Shown here piece after piece: positions 42,929-51,351 of a stretch of DNA of 64,000 bases (the stretch's first letter is position 1; every line of letters starts with the position of its first letter). The stretch is from LMUY01 sp964247705 (GTDB taxonomy: Bacteria > Pseudomonadota > Alphaproteobacteria > Acetobacterales > Acetobacteraceae). Made by a program: the position numbers and the translations under genes. The stretch lies in assembly GCA_964247705.1 (NCBI GenBank), contig CAXTVQ010000001.1:62001-126000 (forward strand). The letters run 5' to 3'. Below the pieces are notes generated by a model. It saw only the letters and a program-made list of their open reading frames with translations, had not been told where the DNA came from and did not search any database.

Positions 42929-43891
42929 TCACTGCCGCGCCTTGAAGCAAGCCACGAAATGCCCAGGCGCCAACTCCTCCAACGGAGGCTCCGCCCGGCG
43001 GCAGCTCGCATCCCCTCGCGCGCATCGGTCCGCAAACCGGCACCCCTGGAACGCGCTGTCCAAGTTCGGCACGCCGCCCGGAATAACCGGCAACTCCGCC
43101 GCCCGGTGCGCCGGGTCCGGCAAGGTCGCGATCAGCCCCAATGTGTACGGGTGCAGCGGATCGGCGAACAATGCGTCCGCCGAGGCACGTTCCACCACCC
43201 GGCCCGCGTACATGACGATGATCTCGTGCGCGATCTCGCTGACCACGGCCAGGTTGTGGCTGATGAACTGGATCGCCATGCCGATCTCGTCCTGCAAGCC
43301 GAGCATCAGGTCCAGGATTTGCGCCTGGATCGTCACATCCAGCGCTGTCGTCGGCTCGTCGGCGATCAGCAGCGCCGGGCGGCAGGCCAGCGCCATGGCG
43401 ATCATCGCGCGCTGCCGCATGCCACCCGAAAGCTGGTGCGGGTAGGCGCGGGCGCGTTCCTTGGGCGACGTGATCCCCACCGCCGCCAGCGCGTCCACCG
43501 CGCGGTCGCCCGCCTCGCGCCAGCCCAGGCCCTGGTGCAGCACCATCACCTCGGCGATCTGGCGGCCGACCTGCATCACTGGGTTCAGTGCCGTCATCGG
43601 CTCCTGGAACACCATCGCAACCCGACCGCCGCGTAGCTTGCGCCATACCGGTGCGGGCTGGCCGAGCATCTCGTGCCCCTCAACCCGGATCGAACCGCCG
43701 ACCCGGCCCGGCGTGGGCACCAACCCCATCACCGCCAACGCCGTCATCGACTTGCCGCAGCCGCTCTCCCCCACCACGCCCAGGGTGCGCCCGGCGGGCA
43801 CGCTGAACCCGATGCCGGCCACCACCTCCCGCACGCCGCCGGGCACGGGAAACCCGACGGAGAGACCCTCCACCGCCAACACATCGCTCAT
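42929..43891 (-). CDS. Peptide ABC transporter ATP-binding protein (DppD/OppD-like)
   Basis: Second ATPase of the importer, 320 aa. Walker A GESGCGKSM near 40-48, signature LSGGMRQR near 151-158, Walker B LLIADEP near 172-178, and the C-terminal oligopeptide-transporter region HPYTLGLIATLPDPAHRAAE near 251-270 and GCRFADRCARGDASCRRAEP near 289-308, whose cysteines resemble the family's iron-sulfur cluster site. The ATG at 43891 overlaps the stop of the binding-protein gene (ATGA). Beyond its stop lie the DUF4160-DUF2442 genes rather than dppF. Confidence 0.94.
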   Translation of the reverse strand: MSDVLAVEGLSVGFPVPGGVREVVAGIGFSVPAGRTLGVVGESGCGKSMTALAVMGLVPTPGRVGGSIRVEGHEMLGQPAPVWRKLRGGRVAMVFQEPMTALNPVMQVGRQIAEVMVLHQGLGWREAGDRAVDALAAVGITSPKERARAYPHQLSGGMRQRAMIAMALACRPALLIADEPTTALDVTIQAQILDLMLGLQDEIGMAIQFISHNLAVVSEIAHEIIVMYAGRVVERASADALFADPLHPYTLGLIATLPDPAHRAAELPVIPGGVPNLDSAFQGCRFADRCARGDASCRRAEPPLEELAPGHFVACFKARQ

Positions 43892-45534
43892 TCGGCGCTC
43901 CAACCCTCGACGGCGAGGCTGGTCGGCGCGTTGTGCCCCGTCGGCACCACACCGTGCAGCCAGCGCGGCCAGACATGCGCGTCCGATCCGAAGAATAGCG
44001 GCAGCACCGGAAGCTGCTCGGCGTAGATCCGCTGGATGTCGGCCCAGAGCGGCTTGCGCTTGGCGAAATCCAGTTCGCGCTCCAGCGCGTCGATGTCGGC
44101 GTCCATCTTGGCGTCGTGGAAATCCGTGTAGTCGCCGCCACCCCAGCCATTGTCCGCCGACGGGATCTGCCCGCTCGACAGCACCTGGCGCGGCGAGCCC
44201 TCCACGGAACTGCTCCATGCGAACATCACCATGCCCGTGAAGCTGCGGTGCTTGAGCGTCTCGCCGAACAGGGCGCGGGGGAGTTCATTCTTCAACGTCG
44301 TGTCCACGCAAATTGCGCGCCAGCCGCTCTGGATCACCTGCTGCTGCAGTTCGCGCACGCGCACGCCGCTGGTCGTGCTGAGCTCGAAACTAAGGCGATC
44401 GCCCTTGGCGTTGCGGCAGATTCCATCCGCACCCGGCGTCCATCCCGCCTCGGCCAGCAGCGCCTTCGCGCGCGCAGGGTCGTAGGGGTAGGTCGGCACG
44501 TCCGGGGTGTATTGCGGCTCGGACGGGTTCACGAAACTGTCCGCAATGGGAACCCGGCCGCCCATGGTCTTGGCGACCAACGTCGCGCGGTCGATCCCCA
44601 TCAGCAGCGCCCGGCGCACCCGCACGTCGGCCAGCACCGGGTTGTCGAGCTGCACGTCGATATGGCTGTAGCCGAGGTTGGGCTTGTAGGCATAGGCGAA
44701 CTGGTCCGGATGTTGCGCCTGCAGCGACAGCACCTGGTCCAGCGTCAACCCGGCGCCGTCACCGGGCACCATGTCCACGTCACCGGACAGCAGGTTGGCC
44801 TGCAGCGCCGCGGTGTTGCCGATAGTGCGGATCACCAGCCGGTCGAAATACGGCCGCGCTCCCGTCCAATGCTCGTTGCGCTCCAGCACGATCTGGCTGC
44901 CGGTCTCGATCGCGGTGATCCGGTACGGCCCGTTGTACAGCCCCGGGTTCAGCGGCTCGCGGTTATACAGGCTGTGCTGGATGTAACTGCCGGGCTCGGT
45001 CGCGGCTTCGAACACCGGGGCTTCCAGGTGGGCGGGCAGCATCTCGCCCCACTGATCGAAGTCGTAGGTCGGCTCGCTCAGGTGGACCACGGCGGTGAGC
45101 GGGTCCGGCACATCCACGGCGGTGACCTTCTGCCACGTCCGCGTGTTGGCGAAGCCGCTTTTCGGGTCCCGGCCAACACGCGCGGTGAACGCCAGGTCCG
45201 CCGCACCTAGTGGCGCGCCGTCACCCCAGGTCAGGCCCGGCTTGAAGTGCAGGGTGACGCGCATTCCCGCCCCCTCCATCGCAGCGTCGCCGTTCGCCAG
45301 GCTCGGCACCCGCGTACACAGAAGGCATTCCAGGTGCTTGTCCGGGTCGAACGCGTCCACCGGTCGGTCGGCAAAGCCCAGCACGTAGACTTTGATGACC
45401 TCGGGATCCACCACGGGATTAAGCGACGTGGGAAAGGAAGAGACCCCGATCACCAGCGTGCGGTGCCCCCCATACGGCTGCGCCACAGCGGCCCCGCACA
45501 GCAGGGCCAGCCACAGTGCAACCGTTTGGATCAA
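43888..45534 (-). CDS. Peptide ABC transporter substrate-binding protein (family 5), copy 1
   Basis: Periplasmic family-5 solute-binding protein of 548 aa. The start is TTG at 45534, overlapping the preceding stop (TTGA), and gives the signal peptide LIQTVALWLALLCGAAVAQP. Family stretches: PTSLNPVVDPEVIKVYVLGF near 35-54, FKPGLTWGDGAPLGAADLAFT, and NTAALQANLLSGDVDMVPGD near 245-265. It is similar throughout to the neighbour at 45531-47189 (shared NPGLYNGPY-type, ANLLSGDVDMV and LKHRSFTGM segments), so the pair arose by tandem duplication. The two copies differ in the ligand-side regions, so they may widen the substrate range. Confidence 0.92.
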   Translation of the reverse strand: MIQTVALWLALLCGAAVAQPYGGHRTLVIGVSSFPTSLNPVVDPEVIKVYVLGFADRPVDAFDPDKHLECLLCTRVPSLANGDAAMEGAGMRVTLHFKPGLTWGDGAPLGAADLAFTARVGRDPKSGFANTRTWQKVTAVDVPDPLTAVVHLSEPTYDFDQWGEMLPAHLEAPVFEAATEPGSYIQHSLYNREPLNPGLYNGPYRITAIETGSQIVLERNEHWTGARPYFDRLVIRTIGNTAALQANLLSGDVDMVPGDGAGLTLDQVLSLQAQHPDQFAYAYKPNLGYSHIDVQLDNPVLADVRVRRALLMGIDRATLVAKTMGGRVPIADSFVNPSEPQYTPDVPTYPYDPARAKALLAEAGWTPGADGICRNAKGDRLSFELSTTSGVRVRELQQQVIQSGWRAICVDTTLKNELPRALFGETLKHRSFTGMVMFAWSSSVEGSPRQVLSSGQIPSADNGWGGGDYTDFHDAKMDADIDALERELDFAKRKPLWADIQRIYAEQLPVLPLFFGSDAHVWPRWLHGVVPTGHNAPTSLAVEGWSAE

Positions 45535-47189
45535 GCCGGGTGCCAGTTCTCGGCCCAGTAGCAGCTCATGTCGCCCTGCCCGGTCGGCTGATAGCCGAGC
45601 AGCCATGTGGGCGTGATATGCGGCTCGGCGCGGAAGAACAGCGGCAGCACCGGCATCTGGTCGGCATAGATGCGCTGCATGTCGGCCCAGAGCGCCTTCT
45701 GCTTGGCCGGGTCCAGCTCGCCCGCGACGGCGTCGATGTCCGCATCCATCTTCGGGTCGCTGAAGCCCGGGTAGTTGGAACCGCCGTAGTTGTTCGCTGC
45801 AGTCGGGATCTGCTGGCTATCGAGCGTGCGCAGCGGCGATTCTGTCACGTTGCTGCTCCAGCCGTACATCTCCATGCCGGTGAAGCTGCGGTGCTTGAGC
45901 GTGTCGCCGAACAGGGTGCGGGCGGGCTCGTTCTTGATGTCGACCTGGATGCAGGCGCCTTTCCAGTTGGATTGCAGCACCTGCTCCTGCAGCTCGCGCA
46001 AGCGGTTGCCGGCGGTGGTGCCGAGCTCGAACTCCAGCCTGTCGCCATTGGCGTTGCGGCAGATGCCATCGCTGCCCGGCGTCCACCCGGCCTCCTTCAG
46101 CAGCGCCTTGGCGCCGGCCGGGTCATACTTCACGACCGGGACCGCCGGGTCGTAGGTCGGGCTGAGCGGGTTGACCCAGGTTGCCGCCACCGGCTGCTTG
46201 CCCTGGAACAGGCGGTCCACCATGGTCTGGCGGTCCACCGCCATCAGCAAGGCGCGGCGCACGCGCACGTCCTGCAGCAGCGGGTTCTCCTTCTTCAGGT
46301 CGATATGCTCGTAGGTCAGGCTCGGCTTGAACTCGTAGTGGAACTGGTCGGGATGCGCCTTCTGCAGCGCCAGCGCCTGGTCGATGGTCAGGCCGACGCC
46401 CTCGCCCGCCACCATGTCCACGTCACCGGACAGCAGGTTCGCCTGCAACGCCGCCGTGTTCTCGATGTGGCGCAGCACGATCCGCTTGAAGCCGGGCTTG
46501 GTGCCGTTCCAATGCGGGTTCGGCTCGAGCACGATCTGATTGCCGCTATCGTAGGCGGTGATCATGTAGGGGCCGTCGTACAGCCCGGGGTTCACCGGCG
46601 CGCGGTTGTAGTTGGTGCCGTTGATGTAGGCGCCGGGGCTGCTGTCCCTGGCAACGACCGCGCCCTCGATATGCTCGGGGAGTATCTGGTCCCACTGGTT
46701 GTAGTCGGAGCGCACTTTGTCCAGGTGCAGCACAGCGGTCTGATCGTCCACGACGTCCACGCTAGAGGCGCGGCTCCACGGATTGCTGTTCGAGAAACCG
46801 CTGCTGGGATCGCGCCCGAGCTTCCAGGTGAACAGAATATCGCGGGCGGTGACCGCCTGTCCGTCACCCCATTGCAGACCGGGCTTGAGCTTGATCGTCA
46901 CGGCCATGCCCTTGGTGCCGTCCGGCCGGTCCTCGATCTTGGCCAGGTTGTTTTCTAACGTGGGCAACTCGGTGCAGAGCAGGCACGAGTTGTGCCAATC
47001 CGGATCGAACGCGGTGATCTGCCGGACGACGAAGCCCATCGCGTAGCTGCGCACGACTTCCGGATCGATGTCGGGCTGCAACGAGGAGGGAAACTGTGCG
47101 ATGCCGATGGTCAGCGTGTCGTGCTTCGTCTGGGCGTGGGCGACGCCCATGGCGGCAAGCAGGAAGGCGAAGGCGACACGGTGTGACAT
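45531..47189 (-). CDS. Peptide ABC transporter substrate-binding protein (family 5), copy 2, first gene of operon
   Basis: A 552-aa family-5 binding protein and the first gene of the peptide-transport operon. The ATG at 47189 gives a signal peptide (SHRVAFAFLLAAMGVAHAQ). The mature protein has IGIAQFPSSLQPDIDPEVVRSY near 31-52, LKPGLQWGDGQAVTARDILF near 116-135, NTAALQANLLSGDVDMVAGE near 250-269 and ALWADMQRIYADQMPVLPLF near 510-530. The operon promoter should lie in 47190-47334, a 145-bp gap in which I see no repeat or operator. Copy 1 follows with a 4-bp overlap. Confidence 0.92.
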   Translation of the reverse strand: MSHRVAFAFLLAAMGVAHAQTKHDTLTIGIAQFPSSLQPDIDPEVVRSYAMGFVVRQITAFDPDWHNSCLLCTELPTLENNLAKIEDRPDGTKGMAVTIKLKPGLQWGDGQAVTARDILFTWKLGRDPSSGFSNSNPWSRASSVDVVDDQTAVLHLDKVRSDYNQWDQILPEHIEGAVVARDSSPGAYINGTNYNRAPVNPGLYDGPYMITAYDSGNQIVLEPNPHWNGTKPGFKRIVLRHIENTAALQANLLSGDVDMVAGEGVGLTIDQALALQKAHPDQFHYEFKPSLTYEHIDLKKENPLLQDVRVRRALLMAVDRQTMVDRLFQGKQPVAATWVNPLSPTYDPAVPVVKYDPAGAKALLKEAGWTPGSDGICRNANGDRLEFELGTTAGNRLRELQEQVLQSNWKGACIQVDIKNEPARTLFGDTLKHRSFTGMEMYGWSSNVTESPLRTLDSQQIPTAANNYGGSNYPGFSDPKMDADIDAVAGELDPAKQKALWADMQRIYADQMPVLPLFFRAEPHITPTWLLGYQPTGQGDMSCYWAENWHPA

Positions 47190-47334
47190 TAGCCGTCCAG
47201 TGGTCGTGGTAGCGCTATCAAAGCGGACGGGGCAACACGGCGTCAATGGAAGCAACGATGCAAAACCGACACGGCAGAACAGCTTCGGCTGCAGCAGCGG
47301 TTGCCGCCGAAGCCGAACTCAGCCGTAGCCGTTC

Positions 47335-47805
47335 TTAGATAACGGCGGTGCCGGTGCCGATGTAGATCTGCCCATTCGGCTCGGCTGCGACCACCTGCGA
47401 GAGTGCACCATCGGCGGCGTATGTGTATTGCGTGTAGGCGTAGCCCGGGTTGGCCGGCGAGAAACCCGGCGTGCTTCCCACGGCCGCGACCGGCGCAAGC
47501 GCGGGGTTATTCAGCTCGCTGCCGTAATACGTCGCGATCACGCCGCCGCCAGGCGGTTGGTAGAAGATGGTGTCGGTCGGGATCAGCGTCTTGCCGTCTG
47601 TGCCCACCACGAAATCGGCTGAGATCGCACCGTTGAGGCCCGACGCGTTCGTGCCACGGAGGAAGTAAGTGACGTTCTCGGTGTTGAAGGTGCCGATCGA
47701 GTTGTTGACGGTCGCGGTCGTGATCGTCGCCACGCTCCACGGCGCGGCCCCACCCGTCGGATCCGCGATCGCGGTCGTTTGCTGGTTCGAGACTGTGGTC
47801 GCCAC
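47335..47805 (-). CDS. Thr/Gly/Ala-rich orphan protein
   Basis: A 156-aa protein with strikingly biased composition: rich in Thr, Ala, Gly, Asn and Ser, almost no Arg or Lys and no cysteine. The start is a GTG at 47805 after AAGGAG at good spacing. An ATG five bases upstream opens a different, Arg-rich frame, which looks spurious. Stretches such as NNSIGTFNTENVTYFLRGTN and GVIATYYGSELNNPALAP suggest beta-strand structure of an exported or surface protein, but there is no Sec signal or membrane segment. I do not recognise the family. It stands alone between the transporter operon and the PAP2 gene. Confidence 0.65.
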   Translation of the reverse strand: MATTVSNQQTTAIADPTGGAAPWSVATITTATVNNSIGTFNTENVTYFLRGTNASGLNGAISADFVVGTDGKTLIPTDTIFYQPPGGGVIATYYGSELNNPALAPVAAVGSTPGFSPANPGYAYTQYTYAADGALSQVVAAEPNGQIYIGTGTAVI

Positions 47806-47920
47806 TTCATCTACTCCTTACGCGGCGCCCAGCGGGACAGGCCCAGCCGAAGCAGCCTTTGAGAAAAGCCCTTAGCCGACCCGGCTCCATTTGCAAACGC
47901 GCAAGCCGCTCCGTGCCGGC

Positions 47921-48496
47921 TCAGGCGTGGCACATCGCCGGCAAGGGTAACCAGGTTAATAGGCTGAAATGATGCAAGGTCGTCTCCGCGCGCAAGTGCA
48001 GGCCGTGCAGGCCGACCAGCACGGCCACCGCACCGACCGCGGCTGGCCACCCCGCCATGGGCGGACGCGGCCCCGCCAGCAATACCAGCGCGCCTGCCCC
48101 GGCAAGGCCCACTGCCCCGCCAAACAGCACCTCCGGCACGGAATGAGCATGCACCGCCAGCCGGGTCACGCCGATCAGCACCGCGATGCCCAGAGGAATG
48201 GCGGCAACGGCGACGGCCGGAATACGCCCGCGCAGGAACAGCGCCAGTGCGCCCCCCATGATTATGGCCGCCGCCGCCGTGTGGCCGCTCGGGCTCTGGA
48301 CTCCCGTGCCGCTAAGAAAGCTGGAGCAGGCGAAGAACACGTATTTCAGCACCGCCATGGAGCCAAGCACTCCAACGACCGCCACGGCCCACGCGGCGCA
48401 TCCGCGCCACCATCCGGACAAGGCCAACGCCAGACCGACCACGGCGGCAACTGGCAGCATCACGGCCTGGTCGGCAAAATCGGTCAGGAACTGCAC
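47921..48496 (-). CDS. PAP2-family phosphatase, membrane-bound
   Basis: A 191-aa membrane phosphatase with five to six helices, likely acting on lipid diphosphates or phosphatidic acid at the periplasmic face. The second PAP2 motif is GVQSPSGHTAAAAI near 65-78. The third is GVTRLAVHAHSVPEVLFGG near 109-127, where the usual SRxxxxxHxxxD ends with E instead of D and starts with T instead of S. The first motif (KxxxxxxRP) is not evident, which may mean a divergent active site. The GTG start at 48496 lies 3 bp after the stop of the basic secreted protein gene, so the two form an operon. Confidence 0.78.
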   Translation of the reverse strand: MQFLTDFADQAVMLPVAAVVGLALALSGWWRGCAAWAVAVVGVLGSMAVLKYVFFACSSFLSGTGVQSPSGHTAAAAIIMGGALALFLRGRIPAVAVAAIPLGIAVLIGVTRLAVHAHSVPEVLFGGAVGLAGAGALVLLAGPRPPMAGWPAAVGAVAVLVGLHGLHLRAETTLHHFSLLTWLPLPAMCHA

Positions 48497-48499
48497 CGG

Positions 48500-48883
48500 C
48501 TAGCGGCTGTAGCGAGTGCGGCGGTGATAGAGCGTCGCGGGCCGGGCATTGTGGACGGTGTAGCTTGCGCGCCGGTACGACACGTGCCGGATCCGGCTCG
48601 CGGTCGCGAACCGAGCGCGCGCGTAGTGCGTGGGTGACCGGGCGGCGTAACGATAGCTCCGGTGAGCCGGCGTCGCGTAGGACCGGCGGCTGACGCTGCG
48701 ATGATACGAACGCGCGTAGCTTGGGCGGTAATGCGACGGTCCCGGGTTGCCGCCGGGCGCCGGGGCGGTCAACGCCTCGAGCGAGAGCTTGTTGAGTTGG
48801 TCGGAGGTTGCCTGCGCTGCTGCTGGCCCGGCCCCGGGCAGCAACCAGGCGGCTACGAGGAGAAGCATCAGAACCCTTCGCAT
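48500..48883 (-). CDS. Small secreted Tyr/Arg/Ser-rich basic protein
   Basis: A 127-aa protein with a clear signal peptide (RRVLMLLLVAAWLLPGAGPA, cleavage near AAAQA, residue 23). A short acidic-neutral part (LNKLSLEALTAP) follows, and residues 48-127 are a strongly basic low-complexity region built from repeats of SY/HY/RS with arginines (SYHRSVSRRSYATPAHRSYR). Such tails can bind polyanions or lie in the cell wall region; no function is known. The ATG at 48883 is divergent from ffh across a 204-bp gap (48884-49087) in which I see no clear regulatory signal. Confidence 0.7.
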   Translation of the reverse strand: MRRVLMLLLVAAWLLPGAGPAAAQATSDQLNKLSLEALTAPAPGGNPGPSHYRPSYARSYHRSVSRRSYATPAHRSYRYAARSPTHYARARFATASRIRHVSYRRASYTVHNARPATLYHRRTRYSR

Positions 48884-49087
48884 TGCACGTCATCCTTGGT
48901 TGAGCCGAGTGAGGGCGGATACAGAAGCTCCGGCCCCTGCGCAACCTTGGCCCCCTCCTTGACGACGAAGCCCGTTTTGCCCATACCCCGCCTATCCGGG
49001 TGCCCAAAGGCGCCCCGCCCCGCCAGGGGCACCGCCGCTCCGCGATGGTCGCGCAGCGGCGCGTTCTGCGTTGTGGAGCACACTGCG

Positions 49088-50470
49088 ATGTTCGACAGCC
49101 TGTCGAGCAAGTTGAACGGGGTCTTCGAGGGACTTCGCAAGCGTGGCCGCTTGTCGGAGATCGACATCGCGGAAGCCCTGCGTGAAGTGCGGCTCGCCTT
49201 GCTCGAGGCGGACGTGGCATTGCCCGTGGTGAAGGACTTCATCACCAAGGTCCGCGAGGCCGCCACCCAAATCGAGGTGCTGGACAGCGTCGCCCCCGGC
49301 CAGCAGGTCATCAAGGCCGTCAATGACGCCATGGTCGAGGCCCTTGGTGGCGCCGGCGCAGTGCCGCTCAACCTGGCCGCCGCGGCGCCCATCCCGATCC
49401 TGATGGTCGGGCTCCAGGGCTCCGGCAAGACCACAACCTCCGGCAAGATCGCGCTCCGCCTGAGCCAGCGCGAGAAGAAGAAGGTGCTGCTCGCCTCGCT
49501 GGACACGCAGCGCCCGGCCGCCCAACTCCAATTGCAGCAATTGGCACAGCAGGCCCGGGTTGCCAGCCTGCCCATCATCGCCGGGCAGACCCCGGTGGAA
49601 ATCGCCCGCCGCGCCATGGAGACAGGACGGCGCGAAGTCTACGATGTGGTGATCCTGGACACGGCAGGGCGCCTCTCGATCGACGCCGCGCTGATGGACG
49701 AGGTTCGCGCCATCCGCGCCGAGACCAACCCGGCCGAGACGCTGTTGGTGGTGGACGCGATGACGGGACAGGACGCCGTCAACACCGCACGTGCCTTCAA
49801 CGAGGCGCTCGGCATTACCGGCATCGTCATGACCCGGATGGACGGCGACGCCCGCGGCGGCGCCGCCCTGTCGATGCGCGCCATCACCGGTGCGCCGATC
49901 AAGCTCACCGGGTCGGGCGAGAAGATCGACGCGCTGGAGGAATTCCACCCCGAACGCGTCGCCGGGCGCATCCTGGGTATGGGCGACATCGTGGGCCTGG
50001 TGGAGAAGGCCGCCGAGACCGTCGACGAGGAGGAGGCGGAGAAACTCGCCGCCAAGATGATGGCCGGCAAGTTCGACCTCGACGACTACGCCAAGCAGTT
50101 GAAGCAGATTACCAAGATGGGCTCGATCTCCTCCATCGTCGGCATGCTGCCCGGCATGGGCCAGGCCAAGGAGGCGCTGGAGAACGCGAACCTCGACAAG
50201 ACGGTGCTGGCCAAGCAGGGCGCGATGATCTCGTCCATGACGATGAAGGAGCGGCGCACGCCGGACATCATCAAGGCGAGCCGCAAGAAGCGGATTGCGG
50301 CCGGGTCGGGCACCACGGTGCAGGACGTGAACAAGCTGCTCAAGCAGTTCGACGACATGTCCACGATGATGAAGAAGATGCGCAAGCTCGGGCAGAAGGG
50401 GCTGATGCGTCACGGCCTCGGCGCGATCATGCCGAAAGGAATGGGCCAGCAGCAGCGCCGGCCTTACTGA
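49088..50470 (+). CDS. ffh: Signal recognition particle protein Ffh
   Basis: GTPase that binds signal sequences and delivers ribosomes to FtsY and the translocon. The 460-aa protein starts at the ATG at 49088 (MFDSLSSKLNGVFEGL); the frame is open far upstream but is not homologous. N domain 1-90, G domain with GLQGSGKTTTSGKIAL near 107-122, DTQRPAA near 139, DTAGRLSIDA near 190, TRMDGDARGG near 249, and the methionine-rich M domain 300-460 with KMGSISSIVGMLPGMGQAKE, the SRP RNA-binding stretch ASRKKRIAAGSGTTVQDVNK and MGQQQRR at the end. It heads the ribosomal gene run. Confidence 0.97.
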   Translation: MFDSLSSKLNGVFEGLRKRGRLSEIDIAEALREVRLALLEADVALPVVKDFITKVREAATQIEVLDSVAPGQQVIKAVNDAMVEALGGAGAVPLNLAAAAPIPILMVGLQGSGKTTTSGKIALRLSQREKKKVLLASLDTQRPAAQLQLQQLAQQARVASLPIIAGQTPVEIARRAMETGRREVYDVVILDTAGRLSIDAALMDEVRAIRAETNPAETLLVVDAMTGQDAVNTARAFNEALGITGIVMTRMDGDARGGAALSMRAITGAPIKLTGSGEKIDALEEFHPERVAGRILGMGDIVGLVEKAAETVDEEEAEKLAAKMMAGKFDLDDYAKQLKQITKMGSISSIVGMLPGMGQAKEALENANLDKTVLAKQGAMISSMTMKERRTPDIIKASRKKRIAAGSGTTVQDVNKLLKQFDDMSTMMKKMRKLGQKGLMRHGLGAIMPKGMGQQQRRPY

Positions 50471-50491
50471 CTTTTACCGAAGGATCGACTT

Positions 50492-50827
50492 ATGGGACTG
50501 AAGATCAGACTTGCCCGCGCGGGCGCGAAGAAGCGGCCGTACTACCATATCGTGGTGGCGGACAGCCGCTCGCCACGTGACGGCCGTTTCATCGAGAAGC
50601 TCGGCAGCTACAACCCGATGCTGCCGGCCGACCATGCCGAGCGTATCCGACTGCAGGACGAGCGCATCACCCACTGGCTGGGCGAGGGTGCGTTGCCGAC
50701 CGAACGGGTGGCCAAGTTCCTCGGCCGCGCCGGCCTGGCCCCGATGCCGGCGTTCCGCGAGCAGCCCGTCCAGTCCGCGCCGAAGAAGAAGGCGCAGGAG
50801 CGGGCCAAGGAAGCCGCCAGCGCCTGA
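50492..50827 (+). CDS. rpsP: 30S ribosomal protein S16
   Basis: Ribosomal protein of the 30S body, 111 aa. The family start LKIRLARAGAKKRPYYHIVV near 3-22, ADSRSPRDGRFIEKLGSYNP near 23-42 and DERITHWLGEGALPTERV near 56-73 are all conserved. A Lys/Glu/Ala tail (PKKKAQERAKEAASA) is longer than in E. coli (82 aa). It lies 21 bp after ffh, and its stop overlaps the rimM start by one base. Confidence 0.97.
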   Translation: MGLKIRLARAGAKKRPYYHIVVADSRSPRDGRFIEKLGSYNPMLPADHAERIRLQDERITHWLGEGALPTERVAKFLGRAGLAPMPAFREQPVQSAPKKKAQERAKEAASA

Positions 50828-51351
50828 TGCCTGAAGACGGGCGCATCCTGCTGGGCGTGGTCGGCCGGCCGCATGGCGTGCAGGGGCTGTTGCATGTGCA
50901 CAGCTACACCGCCGACCCGGCGGACCTCGCCTCCTACGGTGCGCTCACGGACGAGGCCGGGCGGCAATGGGCCGTGGCCTGGCGCGGCGAGGGCGTGGCG
51001 GAGCTGCGGGATGCATCCGGCAAGCCCATCGCCGACCGCAGCGCGGCGGAGCGGCTGGTGAACACGCGCCTGTATATCGAGCGAACCCGCTTGCCCGAAC
51101 CGGACGAGGACGAGTTCTACCTGGCGGACCTGGTTGGCCTGGTGGCGATGGAGGCGGACGGGCGCGAGTTGGGCCGGGTGGATGCCGTGCACGATTACGG
51201 CGCCGGGGCCAGCCTGGAAATCGGGCCGTTGCTGATCCCGTTCACCCGCGCCTGCGTGCCCGTGGTGGACATCGCCGGTGGACGTATCGTGGTGGCGCTC
51301 CCCGGAGAGATCCTCGTGCGCGAGAGCATGCAAGAGGAAGCGGCTGAGTGA
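50827..51351 (+). CDS. rimM: Ribosome maturation factor RimM
   Basis: Assists assembly of the 30S head, binding S19. The 174-aa protein has the RimM N-domain start ILLGVVGRPHGVQGLLHVHS near 7-26, and the PRC-barrel domain with EDEFYLADLVGLVAMEADG near 95-113 and ALPGEILVRES at the end. The ATG overlaps the rpsP stop by one base and the stop overlaps the trmD GTG start (GTGA), so the four-gene operon is tightly coupled. Confidence 0.95.
   Translation: MPEDGRILLGVVGRPHGVQGLLHVHSYTADPADLASYGALTDEAGRQWAVAWRGEGVAELRDASGKPIADRSAAERLVNTRLYIERTRLPEPDEDEFYLADLVGLVAMEADGRELGRVDAVHDYGAGASLEIGPLLIPFTRACVPVVDIAGGRIVVALPGEILVRESMQEEAAE

Noticed and set aside
45516..46958. Long + strand frame opposite the second binding protein
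   Set aside because: Shadow of a family-5 binding protein; no ribosome site or domain.
47583..47810. Arg-rich small frame beginning at an ATG next to the orphan gene's GTG
   Set aside because: The ribosome site is better spaced for the GTG, and the Arg/Ser-rich composition is typical of a frame shadow.
48992..50413. Long - strand frame opposite ffh
   Set aside because: Its existence follows from codon bias in ffh; the translation is repetitive in Leu, Val, His and Arg.
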